A stretch of DNA of 51,339 nt, from assembly GCA_020634575.1 (NCBI GenBank), contig JACKBM010000049.1, forward strand, positions 1-51,339. The letters run 5' to 3'. The notes under the pieces were generated by a model that searched no databases, was not told the DNA's origin, and saw only the letters and a program-made list of their open reading frames with translations. Numbering within the stretch: the first letter of the stretch is position 1; every line of letters begins with the position of its first letter. A program made the position numbers and the translations under genes. Shown piece after piece: positions 26,776-36,665 of this stretch. This stretch comes from Ardenticatenales bacterium (GTDB lineage: Bacteria > Chloroflexota > Anaerolineae > Promineifilales > Promineifilaceae).

Positions 26776-28575
26776 ATGCAAGGTTGGGCAGGAAAAATAC
26801 TGGATATTGATTTGTCCACTGGCAGCATTGAAACGGTGCCGCTGGACAGGGAAATGGCGCGCCTTTTCCTCGGCGGGCGTGGCCTCGGCGCACGTCTTCT
26901 CTGGGACCTGGTGGGCCCGGAAGTTGAGCCATTGTCCCCGGAAAATGTGCTGGTTTTTACGACGGGTCCAATCACGGCCAGCGCCTCACAAACCAGCAAT
27001 CGGTTTAACGTCAGCACCAAGAGTCCGCTAACCGACACGATCCTGCATGCCAACAGCGGCGGCTGGTGGGGCATGCAGTTCAAGCGCACCGGTTACGATG
27101 CGATGATCATCCGGGGCAAGGCGGCAGCGCCGGTCATGATCGAGATCACGGACGAGAACGTCGAGATCAAGGATGCGACCCATCTCTGGGGCAAAACGGT
27201 CTTTGAGACCACCGAGATTTTGGGCCAGGATCGCAACAAGCGCAATGTGATGTGTATTGGACCGGCCGGTGAGAAACTGGTCCGCATTGCCGCCATCATG
27301 AATGACAAGGAGCGGGCTCTGGCCCGCGGCGGTGGCGGTGCGGTCATGGGCAGCAAGAACCTGAAAGCGATCGTCGTCACCGGCAAAGCCAAGAACCAGC
27401 CAGCCGATCAGGAACAGTTCAAGTTCCTGCTTTACGAAACCGGCAAATTGCTCAAGGCCAGCCCCCTCACCTCCCAGGCGCTGCCGGAGTTTGGCACAGC
27501 GGTCGTCATGAACGTCGTCAATGAGATCGGCGCGCTGCCAACCCGCAACTTCCAGCAATCCCAGTTTGAAGGGGCGGACAAAATCAGCGGCGAAGAGATC
27601 ACGGACACCATCCTGGTCAAGAATCAGGCTTGCTGGGCCTGCCCCATCACCTGCACCCGTATCACCAAGACCAGCAGCGGCAAGGAAGGCGAGGGGCCCG
27701 AGTTTGAATCCGCCTGGGCCTTTGGCGCCCAATGCGGCATTGACGACCTGGACGCCATCACCGAAGCCAACTATCTCTGCAACGATCTCGGCCTGGACAC
27801 CATTTCGATGGGTAACACCATCGGCTGTGCCATGGAGCTGGCCGAAAAGGGGTTGCTGGCCGGTGAGCTGGGCTTCGGGCAGGCGGACAAGCTGCTGGAG
27901 CTGGTCCGGGCCACCGCGTATCGTGATGGCGTCGGCGACGAGCTGGCCGAGGGCAGCTACCGGCTGGCGGCCAAACATGGGGCGCCAGAGCTGTCGATGA
28001 CGGTCAAGAAGCTGGAACTGCCCGCTTACGATCCACGTGGCATGCAGGGCCAGGGGCTGGTCTACGCCACCAGCAATCGGGGCGCCTGCCACGAAACCGG
28101 CAACATGTTGGGCCCGGAAGTCTTAGCCTTACCCCGCCTGATCGACCGCTTCGCCACCCAGGGCAAAGCCGGCATCGTCTCCGTCCACCAGAATTCAGCG
28201 GCGGTGATCGACAGCCTGGTTTACTGCAAATTCGCTAACATGGCCGTGGCTGAGGAGTTCTTCGCCCGCACCCTATCAGCAGTGACCGGCGAACATTTCA
28301 CCGCTGACGACCTGATGATGGTCGGCGAACGGGTCTGGACGCTGGAGCGGCTTTACAACCTGCGCGAAGGGTTCACCAAGGCGGACGACACCCTACCCGA
28401 TCGGCTGCTGAATGAGCCGGTCGCCGAAGGCCCCAGTGAAGGCTTCACAGCCAACCTGGCGCCAATGCTCGAAGAGTATTATGCGTTCCGTGGCTGGGAC
28501 AAAAACGGCGTGCCCAAGCCGAAGAAACTAAAAGAGCTGTCCCTGGAATTCACCATGGAGGTGGCCCATGATTGA
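26776..28575 (+). CDS. Aldehyde:ferredoxin oxidoreductase family tungsto/molybdoenzyme
   Basis: 599 aa from the ATG at 26776 (GTGGAG 7 bases upstream). All AOR landmarks are present: N-terminal MQGWAGKILDIDLSTG, the pterin-binding FLGGRGLGARLLWD and TGPITAS, and the [4Fe-4S] cysteines Cys286-x2-Cys289-x3-Cys293 with the distant fourth Cys484 (VYCKF). The family oxidises aldehydes to acids with ferredoxin and carries a bis-pterin tungsten (sometimes molybdenum) centre; cytoplasmic. The length matches the family. Its stop overlaps the start of a class II aldolase gene by 8 bases, which suggests that the enzyme handles an aldehyde product of that aldolase (inference). Confidence 0.92.
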   Translation: MQGWAGKILDIDLSTGSIETVPLDREMARLFLGGRGLGARLLWDLVGPEVEPLSPENVLVFTTGPITASASQTSNRFNVSTKSPLTDTILHANSGGWWGMQFKRTGYDAMIIRGKAAAPVMIEITDENVEIKDATHLWGKTVFETTEILGQDRNKRNVMCIGPAGEKLVRIAAIMNDKERALARGGGGAVMGSKNLKAIVVTGKAKNQPADQEQFKFLLYETGKLLKASPLTSQALPEFGTAVVMNVVNEIGALPTRNFQQSQFEGADKISGEEITDTILVKNQACWACPITCTRITKTSSGKEGEGPEFESAWAFGAQCGIDDLDAITEANYLCNDLGLDTISMGNTIGCAMELAEKGLLAGELGFGQADKLLELVRATAYRDGVGDELAEGSYRLAAKHGAPELSMTVKKLELPAYDPRGMQGQGLVYATSNRGACHETGNMLGPEVLALPRLIDRFATQGKAGIVSVHQNSAAVIDSLVYCKFANMAVAEEFFARTLSAVTGEHFTADDLMMVGERVWTLERLYNLREGFTKADDTLPDRLLNEPVAEGPSEGFTANLAPMLEEYYAFRGWDKNGVPKPKKLKELSLEFTMEVAHD

Positions 28576-29186
28576 TCAACGGCTTTACGAAGAGTTCCGT
28601 GATATCGCCATCCGCGATATTTTTGTCACCGGCCTGACCAGTTCTCATGGCGGCAACATGAGCGTCCGCGTCGGCGACAAGATCATCATCAAACGGCGCG
28701 GCGCCCAGTTTGGCCGGCTGAAGCGCTCTGATTTTGTTGAGACCAGCTTCCAGGGCAAGGACAGCGGCATCGTCCGGAGCCAGCACCGAGCTGATCGTCC
28801 ATCGCGCTATCTACGAACAAACCTCGGCGCTGGCGATTGTCCATGCCCACCGCGCACGGCCATCGTGTTGAGTTTGAGTCAGGACGAGATCATCCTGATC
28901 GACAATGAAGGCTCCTATCTGCTGCGCAAGATCCCGGTCGTCTCGGTGGAGATGGCTTCCGGTTCCAAAGAGATGGCCAAGAAAGTGTCCGAATCCCCTG
29001 CGCGGCTACAAGATCGTGATGCAGCGCGGCCACGGCTGTTTCTTGCCATCGGGCAGACGCTGGAAGAAGCGTACCATTGGGTTTCAGCGCTGGAAGAGGT
29101 GAGGCGACATCATCCTGGAACACAAATTGATGGGCGAGGAGATGCACGAATACCGCAAGCACAGCGAATCGTATGCGAAGTGGTAG
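28568..29186 (+). pseudogene. Class II aldolase/adducin-like protein, frameshifted
   Basis: Starts with the ATG overlapping the AOR stop. The N-terminal SSHGGNMSVRVGDKIIIKRRG is the typical class II aldolase/adducin substrate-binding start. Between about 28775 and 28845 the sense shifts frame (ELIVHRAIYEQTSALAIVHAH, with the zinc-binding His-x-His), returns for TAIVLSLSQDEIILIDNEGSYLLRKIPVV, shifts at 28998-29040 (LRGYKIVMQRGHGCFAIGQ) and again near 29100 (ILEHKLMGEEMHEYRK...). The natural stop is TAG at 29184-29186. About five indels. The family acts on fuculose-1-P-type substrates or as decarboxylases; no substrate can be named. The intact protein would be about 205 aa. Confidence 0.8.
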
Positions 29187-29217
29187 CGTGATGGTGGTTG
29201 GTGGCGTGGCGGCGTTC

Positions 29218-29315
29218 AAACGCCGTGCTGATGAGGTGAGAAGTGCCCACCGAACGGGGCACTAAAACGATCCCCAGCGCCTCTTCAGGGCGCTTCGACC
29301 ATCAGCACGGCATTT
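29218..29315. ncRNA. Candidate structured RNA (three-way junction) or small inverted-repeat element
   Basis: Outer arms of 16 bases (29218-29233 and 29300-29315) are complementary with one mismatch. Inside lie two perfect hairpins: AGTGCCC/GGGCACT (29242-29263, 8-base loop) and AGCGCC/GGCGCT (29276-29294, 7-base loop). The element is followed 25 bases later by a strong terminator. No protein-coding signal. It could be a 3' UTR-derived RNA on the plus strand, or a MITE-like remnant; the strand is not determined. Confidence 0.5.
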
Positions 29316-29340
29316 CCGATGCCGCCACGATTAATTATCA

Positions 29341-29379
29341 AAAAAAGCTGGCACGGCTAGAAACCGTGCCAGCTTTTTT
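29341..29379. terminator. Bidirectional rho-independent terminator
   Basis: A perfect 16-bp stem (AAAAAAGCTGGCACGG and its complement) with a 7-base loop, giving a T run on both strands. It lies between the convergent AOR/aldolase operon and the beta-helix protein gene. Confidence 0.92.
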
Positions 29380-29413
29380 TAGCTGTCCCCCCACGAGTTG
29401 CCACCCTAATCCA

Positions 29414-32400
29414 CTATTTTCGCTGCTCAACGCGCCGGCCCCACACAGGCGTGAGGGCAGTCGCCAGCGCCAGCAGCAGAATCATGAGGCCGGCGCTGAG
29501 GAGACCGGCCGGTTCCCTCACCACTCCCATCGCCTGTAACCCAATCGCCGTCGGCGTCGCCGAGACTTCATACGCGCCCAGGTCGCAATCACCAACCCGC
29601 AAGTAGCCACGCTGATCAGCTGCCGGGCAAGCAGCACCGCCGGCATCGATGGCGCTGCTGCTCCCCTGCAAGGCGTGGGTCAGCGTCGGGCCGCCGTTGT
29701 CAGCCAGCCGGGCCAGCAGCGGGTCGCCGATCAGGACCGTGCTGCTGGGCAGGCAATTGGTGCTGTTGTTTTCAATCAGGGACCGATTGCGGGTCACCAG
29801 CACAACGCCAGAACAATCCGGATCGCTACTCGTGGCGCTGTTGTTACCCACGATGGTGTTTATCAGGGCCAGGCTGCCCGTGCTACCGTTGACAATACCA
29901 CCCCCATAACCATCGGTCGTCCGGTTGCTGGCCACCGTCACCTGCTGCAATGTCAGCAAACCCGTCCCATTGTGGACCAGACCGCCACCAGCCTGGACGG
30001 CGCTGTTGCCGCTCAGGGTCACGTTGAGCAGGGTTACAGCCCCATCACCAAAGTTGGCCAGGCCGCCGCCCGTCCCGCGCAGATTGAGGCCGGCGATCCA
30101 GGAAGCCGTATTGCGGATGATGGCACTGTCCGTGATAGTCAGCTGCCCGCTGGCCAGATTGTAAATCCCCCCGCCGTTGGCCCCCCAATTATCCTGCACC
30201 GAAACGCGCAACAGTGTCAGGTCAGCGGCGTTGAGGATACCGCCGCCATTCAGGCGAAAGAGGTCAACCGGACTGCCGCCCTGAATGGTCAGGTCGCGAA
30301 TCAGGATTTGCTGAGTCGGATTGCTCGCCTCACCGGTTTGCAGAACACGCGCGGCACTGCCGCTCAGGTTGGCGACCAGGATCGTCTGGCCGGCGCCGGC
30401 GCCAAAGATGGTGAGGTCGCCAACGTTGACGAGGACATCATCGCTGGCAAAGGTACCGGCCGGTAACTGCACACTATCCTCATAGTTCCAGACCGCCGCT
30501 TCAGCCACCGCCGCCGCAAAGGACATTTGCCGCTGCTGTCGAGGCAGACGCCATCACCCAATTCAATGTCAGCTGCAGCGTCAAATGCAGTGACGAGAAA
30601 TGTTTGCGGCGGCGTCAGCTCGACAGCCCCGCGGTCGCAGCGCTCACGGGCAGCGCCCCGCTGGTCAGTCGCCAGACAACCAGTGCCGGTATTCAAGATG
30701 GGGCTGCCCGGCAGGCAGATGAACCGATTGTGGTTTTGCACATTGACCAGTGGGCCGAGTTCCGGATCAATGCCGCTCAGGTCACTGCCAATGGTCGGAG
30801 GCCGCAGTCGGTCCAGGTCGCGGATCAGGTTGCCGCCGAGGGAGAGGCCGATACCGGCCGGTGACGCACAGTCCGGTCCACTAAACGCGGCGTTATCGGC
30901 CAGGATGCTATTCACCACAGTGAAGCCGCCAGTTCATCCCATAGGCCGCCGCTGAGCTGTATACCGCCGCCTGCCCCGCTGCTGTCACCATCACTATCCG
31001 CCGTATTATTAACGACAGTCACACTATTCAGAACGCCCGTGCTGTTGGCGCCAATCAAAATACCGCCGCCTCGCGTAGTGCCTGATTACCGCTGAAGGTG
31101 CTGTTGGCCTGGCCTTCGCCAGTGAAAACCAGCCCACCCCCAGGTCGGACGCATTATTTTCAAAGGTAGAGCCATTCACCGTAATGATGGCCGGGTCTAC
31201 ATCCAGATTCCATTCGCCGCCGTTGGCAATCGCCCCACCGGCATAGTCGGCCGAATTGCCAGCGAAGTAGCTGTCCGTGATGGTAAGCCAGCTCGGTACC
31301 AATCGCCCCGCCTGGGGCTGGCTGCCGCCGGTGACCTGGTTGTTCAGGAACAGCGTTGCTGATCTGGATGCGGGACCAGCGACTGCGAATGGCGCCACCC
31401 TGGCTTTGCGCCGTGTTCCCCTCGAAACGGCTGTTGCGAATGACGATATCCCCCGCTTCCGTCACGCCAGCGCCACCGGTGGTGTAAATTGCGCCGCCGT
31501 TAGTCCCCTGATTATTAAGGAACAAGGAATCGTCGATCGTCAGCTTCCCGCTGGAAAAAATCGCCGGACCATTAAACGCGCCCACATTGTTTTGGAAGGT
31601 GCAATTGCGCACGACGACCTCTGGCAGCGGGTCAGCCACTGGCATGGTTTCGCCATAATTATAAAAGGCGAAGATCGCCGAATCACTATTATTTTGGACA
31701 AGACAGTCTTCTATGGTCAGGTGGCCTTTGCTGGAGATAAAACGACTGGCCCCCTGAAGGGTGAGGTCGCGAAAAACAACGATGGTGCTGTAATCGGTGT
31801 AGACAGCTTGCGAACTACTTAGACGGTTGAGGATGGTTTGCCCCACGCCGGCGCCAGCGATAATCAGATGATCAGTGATATCCGGGAGCCGGGAACTGAT
31901 GTCGATGGTACCGGCCGGTAGCTGTACCGTCTCCTGCCCAACCAGCGCGTTACTTTCCTCGATCGCCGCCTGCAAAGTACATTCCCCACCCGACGTGGCG
32001 CAGATCCCATCGCCGATGGCGGTGTCTGCCCCGGAAGCCAGGGAATCAACCGTCAGGATGATGCCCGGCGCTGGTGTCGGGTAGCTTGCGTAGACGAATG
32101 GCGGCAAAGCCGGTTCGGGGCGCCAGAAGCGAGCGCTGACTGAGGCATCGTATTCCATAGCGCCGGCGTCACAGGCAGCACCGGCTGGCCGAGCGACGCC
32201 CCGCTGATCGGTAGCTGGACAGGTCGCCGCGTCCCCCGCATTCACTGCCGGGCTACCAGCGCTGAGCGCGTTAGTCAGGGTTATCTCAGGACCGCCATTG
32301 TCGGCCAGCGGACCAATAAGCGGATCAACATTAAACTGATCTGACGCTGCTGCGGCGACCGTGCAACCGGCAATAGCGGTGAACACATTGAAGCCGGCTG

Positions 32401-33758
32401 AGGTAAAGTTCCCGCTCGGCTGGGAGCAGCTGGCGCCGGTATGTCGCCCGGCCACACTGCTGCCCAGCGTCAGGCTACCGCCATCAAAGGCAACCAGGCC
32501 GCCGGCCGCCGCCTCATTTTCAAGAAATGTCAGATAATGACCTACCAGCGAACCTCGCAAAAAGAGAGCGCCGCCAGCACCGCCAGCCAGATTGCCGTCA
32601 AAGGTGACATTCTCCAGGTTGGCCTGCCCGGAGCGGCTGTAAAGTCCACCCCCATTCTGGCTTGCTTCATTGTCGAATATGGCGCTGTTTGCCAAATCCA
32701 AGTCGACAAAGTTCTGAAAGATTGCGCCACCATGATAGCCGGCCCAATTGCCATAAAAGACGACTTGGTTTAACTGTGGCGGCACGCTCTGAGCGAAAAG
32801 CGCCCCACCCAACTGGGCGGCCCGGTTGTTGCGGAACTCGGTACGGTTCACGATGAGGGTGTTACTGCTGAAAAGTGCGCCACCGCTGGCTTCGGAGTAG
32901 TTGTCGGCAAAGAGGCTGTTCTGAATAGAAACGGTGAAGCTGCCGCTGCTACTTTTGACCGTGAGGCCACCGCCGTAGGAGTTGTGTGCCGGTGTACCAA
33001 AGGCGGCGTTATGAACAATGTCGACGTTGTCCAGAAAAGCATCCGTATCGGCGATGTAAAAACCGCCGCCACCAGAGCTGAGATTATCCCGGATTACGGT
33101 ATCCCGCACGATCAGCACACCGGGGAAAGTATAGCCGGCGCTGTAGATACCACCACCAACCTGGCCAGCCCAATTCCCTTCAACCAGTACCCCATCCAGG
33201 GTCAGACGGTGACCATTCATAATGGCGCCGCCGTTCGTGTTGACACGATTCTGGCGCAGGGTGCTATCGCTCAAGCTCAGCTCACCCAAATTGGTGATGG
33301 CACCACCCATGGCGCAGCCGTAGACCGGGAAGCAGCCGCCCTGGCCATTCTGCAGCGTCAGGCGGGTAGCGGTAACGACGGCGCCATGGCGAACAAATAG
33401 CAGCCCGGAATCGCTGGTAGCACCATCCAGGATGGTGCCGCCGTTGAGGGCGCCGCGGATCTCCAGGCTACCAGTGATGATTTCGATGGCGTCACCCGAG
33501 ATGGTGAAGGTACCGGCCGGTATGCCAATCAAATCATAGTTCGGATTCACATTGGCCTCTTCAACCGCGGCCCGGAAGCTACATTGGCTGCCGCTGGTGA
33601 CAAGATCAGTGTCGCAGATGCCGTCGCCCAGGTTGGCGTCGGGGAGATCCGCGGTCATATTCACGGTATAAATTGCGCTGACGGCGGCGGCAACGGAGGA
33701 TTGCCAGGCGCGCCAAAGCAGCGCCACCAGACAAAGGGCAGGATAATTCTCAGACGCA
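29414..33758 (-). pseudogene. Giant CSLREA/choice-of-anchor beta-helix surface protein, frameshifted
   Basis: The likely start is the ATG at 33758 (AAGGAG upstream; MRLRIILPFV), with an indel inside the signal peptide near 33725 leading to the frame that runs clean to about 31390. Three CSLREA-type units occur: GDGICDTD...CSFRAAVEEAN...PAGTF (about 33640-33500), GDGICATSGGECTLQAAIEESN (about 32010-31950) and GDGVCLDSSGKC (about 30540) continued in another frame. Each is followed by right-handed beta-helix repeats (GGAIxNxGxLTIxDSxF) and a choice-of-anchor Q-type end (DNGGPTLTHAL...SAIDAG...DQRG...DLGAYE). The last 45 residues hold a membrane helix and a basic tail (RRVEQRK), a sorting-like anchor. 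Frame changes lie near 33725, 31390, 31020-31160 and 30530. Probably a cell-envelope adhesin or stalk; intact length would be about 1,440 aa. Confidence 0.78.
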
Positions 33759-33951
33759 TTGCTTTCTCCTTGGACAAAAACCATACCGGTGCGTTCGTGA
33801 TGCGATTTCTTGGCGTAGGATGACCTGGCTTGATGCGGCTCCGGCCATCAGCGCTGCCGGCGCCAAAAGGACCGGCCAGGACGCTAGGAGTAGGTACGGG
33901 AAGCGCCTGAAAATGCTCTGAGAGGGTTGAGGGGTTGGCTACCCGACGGAG

Positions 33952-35483
33952 TTAACCAACCCGACGGGTGCGGACCCGTCGGGTCGAAGCGAAATGGCCG
34001 AAAATGGCCAGCCGGGCCAACTGGTCGAAGGTGGGTTTCAGGGCTGGATACAGTTCGCGGTACAGAGGGTACAGCTCGTTGCGGCATGCCGCGGCGCGGA
34101 GGATCGATCTGCTCGGTCACCTGGATGAGCTGGCGGCAGGCCGCAACGGAGCTGAACTGGCGGGCGCCGACCGCCGCCAGAATAGCCGCCCCATAGGCGG
34201 CTCCTCGCTTGTTCACCGCCACAATGGCCACACCGAGGATGTCAGCCAGGATTTGCCGCCAGAGCCGGCTGCGGGTGCCGCCGCCGGACGCCCGGATCTG
34301 CTGCACGCCGGCCAACCCGGCCGCTTTCATCAGCTCAAAGCCATCGCGCAGGCCAAAGGCAACCCCTTCCAGCACCGCCCGGGTCAGATGAGAGGCTGAC
34401 TGTGGCGGGCTGTAAGGCCGATGAAGCCGCCGCGCCCAGGGGTCAAAGCGTGCGTCGCTGGTCAGGTAGGAGAGAAGAAGAGGCCGTCGCTACCGCTGGT
34501 ACCCCTCAGCCGGCGCCAGCAACGCCCCTTGCATGGCTGCCCTGGCGCCAGCGTGTCCCGGTACCAGCGCAAACTGCCGCCGCCGACAACATCACCCCCA
34601 TCAGGTGCCATTTGCCGGGCACCGCATGGCAAAAAGCATGCAAGCGCCCCTCCGGCTCAATCATCGGCTTATCCACTGTGGCAAAGACAACCCCGGAAGT
34701 GCCCAGACTCAACGCCATCACATCCTCGGTAACAGCGCCGGTGCCGACGGCGTTGGCCGCCTGGTCGCCGCCGCCGGCCACGACGGGCAAACCGGCCGGT
34801 AAACCAGTCGCCGCCGCCGCCGCCCGGCTGATCTGCCCGGTCACCGCCGGCCCCTCAAAAGTCGGCGGGAACCAGTCAGCCGGTAGCCCAAGGTCAGCCA
34901 GCAGCTCAGCCGACCAATCCCGCGCCCGCAGGTCAAACAACTGCGTCCCCGCGCCGCCAGCCTTGTCCATTGCCAGCTCGCCGGTCAGCCGATAGCGCAG
35001 GTAATCTTTGGGCAACAGGACGTGGCGAATACGCTCGTAGATCTCGGGTTCATGGTTGCGCACCCAGAGAATCTTGGGGGCGGTGAAACCGGTTAAAGCG
35101 TCATTGCCGCTAATCTGGATGAGGCGAGAGCGGCCCACCTTCGCCCGCATTTCGTCACACTCGGCCGCGGTGCGCTGGTCGTTCCAGAGGATGGCCGGGC
35201 GCAGGACCTCCCGCTTTTCATCCAGCAGCACCAGACCGTGCATCTGGCCGGTCAGCCCCAACGCCCGGATGTCACCGGGATCGATCCCGCTCTCCGCCAG
35301 TAGCTTTTGCAGGCTGGCACAGGTCGCTTCCCACCAGAGCGCCGGCGCCTGCTCGCTCCAGAGCGGTTGGGGCATCTCGTAGCCGTATTCGCTGGCGGCC
35401 ACACCGAGGACGGCGCCATCGGCCCCCATGAGCAGCGCTTTGGTGGCCGTGGTGGAAGTATCGATTCCGATGAAATAACTCAT
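33952..35483 (-). pseudogene. xylB: Xylulokinase, frameshifted in the C-terminal third
   Basis: The first 300 codons are clean FGGY-kinase sequence: [13 protein letters not shown] (phosphate 1), [21 protein letters not shown], and [13 protein letters not shown] with the catalytic base Asp240. Near 34592 the frame breaks; the rest continues as [14 protein letters not shown], then DPWARRL, LTRAVLEGVAFGLRDGFELMKAAG and RASGGGTRSRLWRQILADILG, with two or three indels between 34380 and 34600. The end in the best frame reads LARLAIFGHFASTRRVRTRRVG and stops at 33952-33954; these last codons come from REP-like element R2. The start codon abuts the xylA stop (TAAATG). It phosphorylates D-xylulose in the xylose isomerase pathway. 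The clean kinase body suggests an assembly error or recent decay. Confidence 0.85.
33956..34010. repeat. REP-like element, copy R2, overlapping the end of xylB
   Basis: A perfect 11-bp hairpin ACCCGACGGGT/ACCCGTCGGGT (33959-33969 and 33974-33984, loop GCGG) followed by GAAATGGCCGAAAATGGCCA (33991-34010). It is read through by the last codons of xylB on the minus strand. Confidence 0.78.
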
Positions 35484-36641
35484 TTAACGCACGCCCAATA
35501 ACAGTTCAACGACCAGTTGATCCAGCCGCTCGTAGGGCTGCCCGCGCCGGCCCAGGGCCGCCCGGTCAAAAGAGTGGGCGCGCAGGGTCGCCGCACCGGC
35601 CGGACTGTAACTGCCAATCGCCGGCGCCGCGCCAGGAACGGCGTTGATCTCGGCCAGCAGCGCCTGAATCTCCGCATCCTCATTAAAGCGCCGCGCCTTC
35701 TCTTTCAGGATGAGGTAAGTACGCATACAGCCGCGGGCAAATGCCTTCACATCCTCGTAATCGCTGGTCCGGTAGGCATGAGCGTCGAAGTGACGGCTGC
35801 CATCGTAACCATTGTCTTCCAGCAGCTTAACCAGGAAGAAGGCCGACTTGAGATTAACCGAGCCGAAGCGGAAATCCTGATCGTAACGGCCAAACGCCTG
35901 GTCGTTGAGGTCGATGTGGAACAGTTTGCCCGCCTCGAGCGCCTGAGCGACATGGTGGGTGAAGTTCAGCCCGGCCATATGCTCGTGGGCCACTTCCGGG
36001 TTGACACCGACCATTTCCGGATGATCCAACGTCTCAATGAACGCCAGCATATTGCCGGTCGTGGCATTGTAAATATCGCCACGCGGCTCGTTGGGCTTGG
36101 CTTCGAGGGCGAATTTCAAGTCGTAGCCCTGGTCCAGCACATATTCGCAGAGATAGTTCATCGCCTCGCGGCTGCGCTTGATCGCCGTAACCGGGTCTTT
36201 GCCGGCATCGGTCTCCGTGCCCTCGCGACCGCCCCAGAAGACGTAGATTTTGGCGCCCAGCTCAGCGCCCAGGTCGATGGCGGCCATCGTTTTCTGCAGG
36301 GCGTAAGCGCGGACATTGGCATCGTTGCTGGTAAAGGCGCCGTCGCGGAAGGCGGGGTCGGTGAACAGGTTGGTGGTGGCCATGGGCACGACGAGGCCAG
36401 TCTCGTCGAGCGCCTGGCGAAAATCCGCCACGATCTGCGCCCGCTCCGCTGCCGTCGCGTCGATGGGCACCAGGTCATTGTCATGGAAATTGACGCCCCA
36501 GGCGCCGACTTCGGCCAGCAGATGGACCAGTTCGACAGGGGATTTAGCTGGCCGCACCGGGTCGCCAAAGGGGTCGCGGCCGACATTACCGACCGTCCAG
36601 AGGCCAAAGGTAAATTTGTTTTCAGGTTGGGGAGAATACAT
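35484..36641 (-). CDS. xylA: Xylose isomerase (class I, actinobacterial type)
   Basis: 385 aa, the length of class I enzymes. Key residues seen: His53 and Asp56 in NFHDND (proton relay), Glu180 and Lys182 in [12 protein letters not shown], the metal-binding Glu/His of [14 protein letters not shown] and the Asp residues of [15 protein letters not shown]. Converts D-xylose to D-xylulose in the cytoplasm. AGGA lies upstream of the ATG. It sits 24 bases after the GH3 gene and directly before xylB, completing the catabolic end of the LacI-controlled xylose regulon. Some class I enzymes also act on glucose, but the neighbours favour xylose. Confidence 0.96.
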   Translation of the reverse strand: MYSPQPENKFTFGLWTVGNVGRDPFGDPVRPAKSPVELVHLLAEVGAWGVNFHDNDLVPIDATAAERAQIVADFRQALDETGLVVPMATTNLFTDPAFRDGAFTSNDANVRAYALQKTMAAIDLGAELGAKIYVFWGGREGTETDAGKDPVTAIKRSREAMNYLCEYVLDQGYDLKFALEAKPNEPRGDIYNATTGNMLAFIETLDHPEMVGVNPEVAHEHMAGLNFTHHVAQALEAGKLFHIDLNDQAFGRYDQDFRFGSVNLKSAFFLVKLLEDNGYDGSRHFDAHAYRTSDYEDVKAFARGCMRTYLILKEKARRFNEDAEIQALLAEINAVPGAAPAIGSYSPAGAATLRAHSFDRAALGRRGQPYERLDQLVVELLLGVR

Positions 36642-36665
36642 CTTGAATCCTGTTGTGGCGCCAGG

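Noticed and set aside
27028..28092. 354-codon open frame on the minus strand
   Set aside because: Antisense of the AOR gene, which is full length with all Fe-S cysteines on the plus strand.
29227..29275. CTGATGA followed by GGTG/CACC and GAAC resembles a hammerhead ribozyme core
   Set aside because: The core needs GAAA and a UH cleavage site; here it is GAAC with no suitable cleavage triplet, and CTGATG is already paired in the much longer outer stem.
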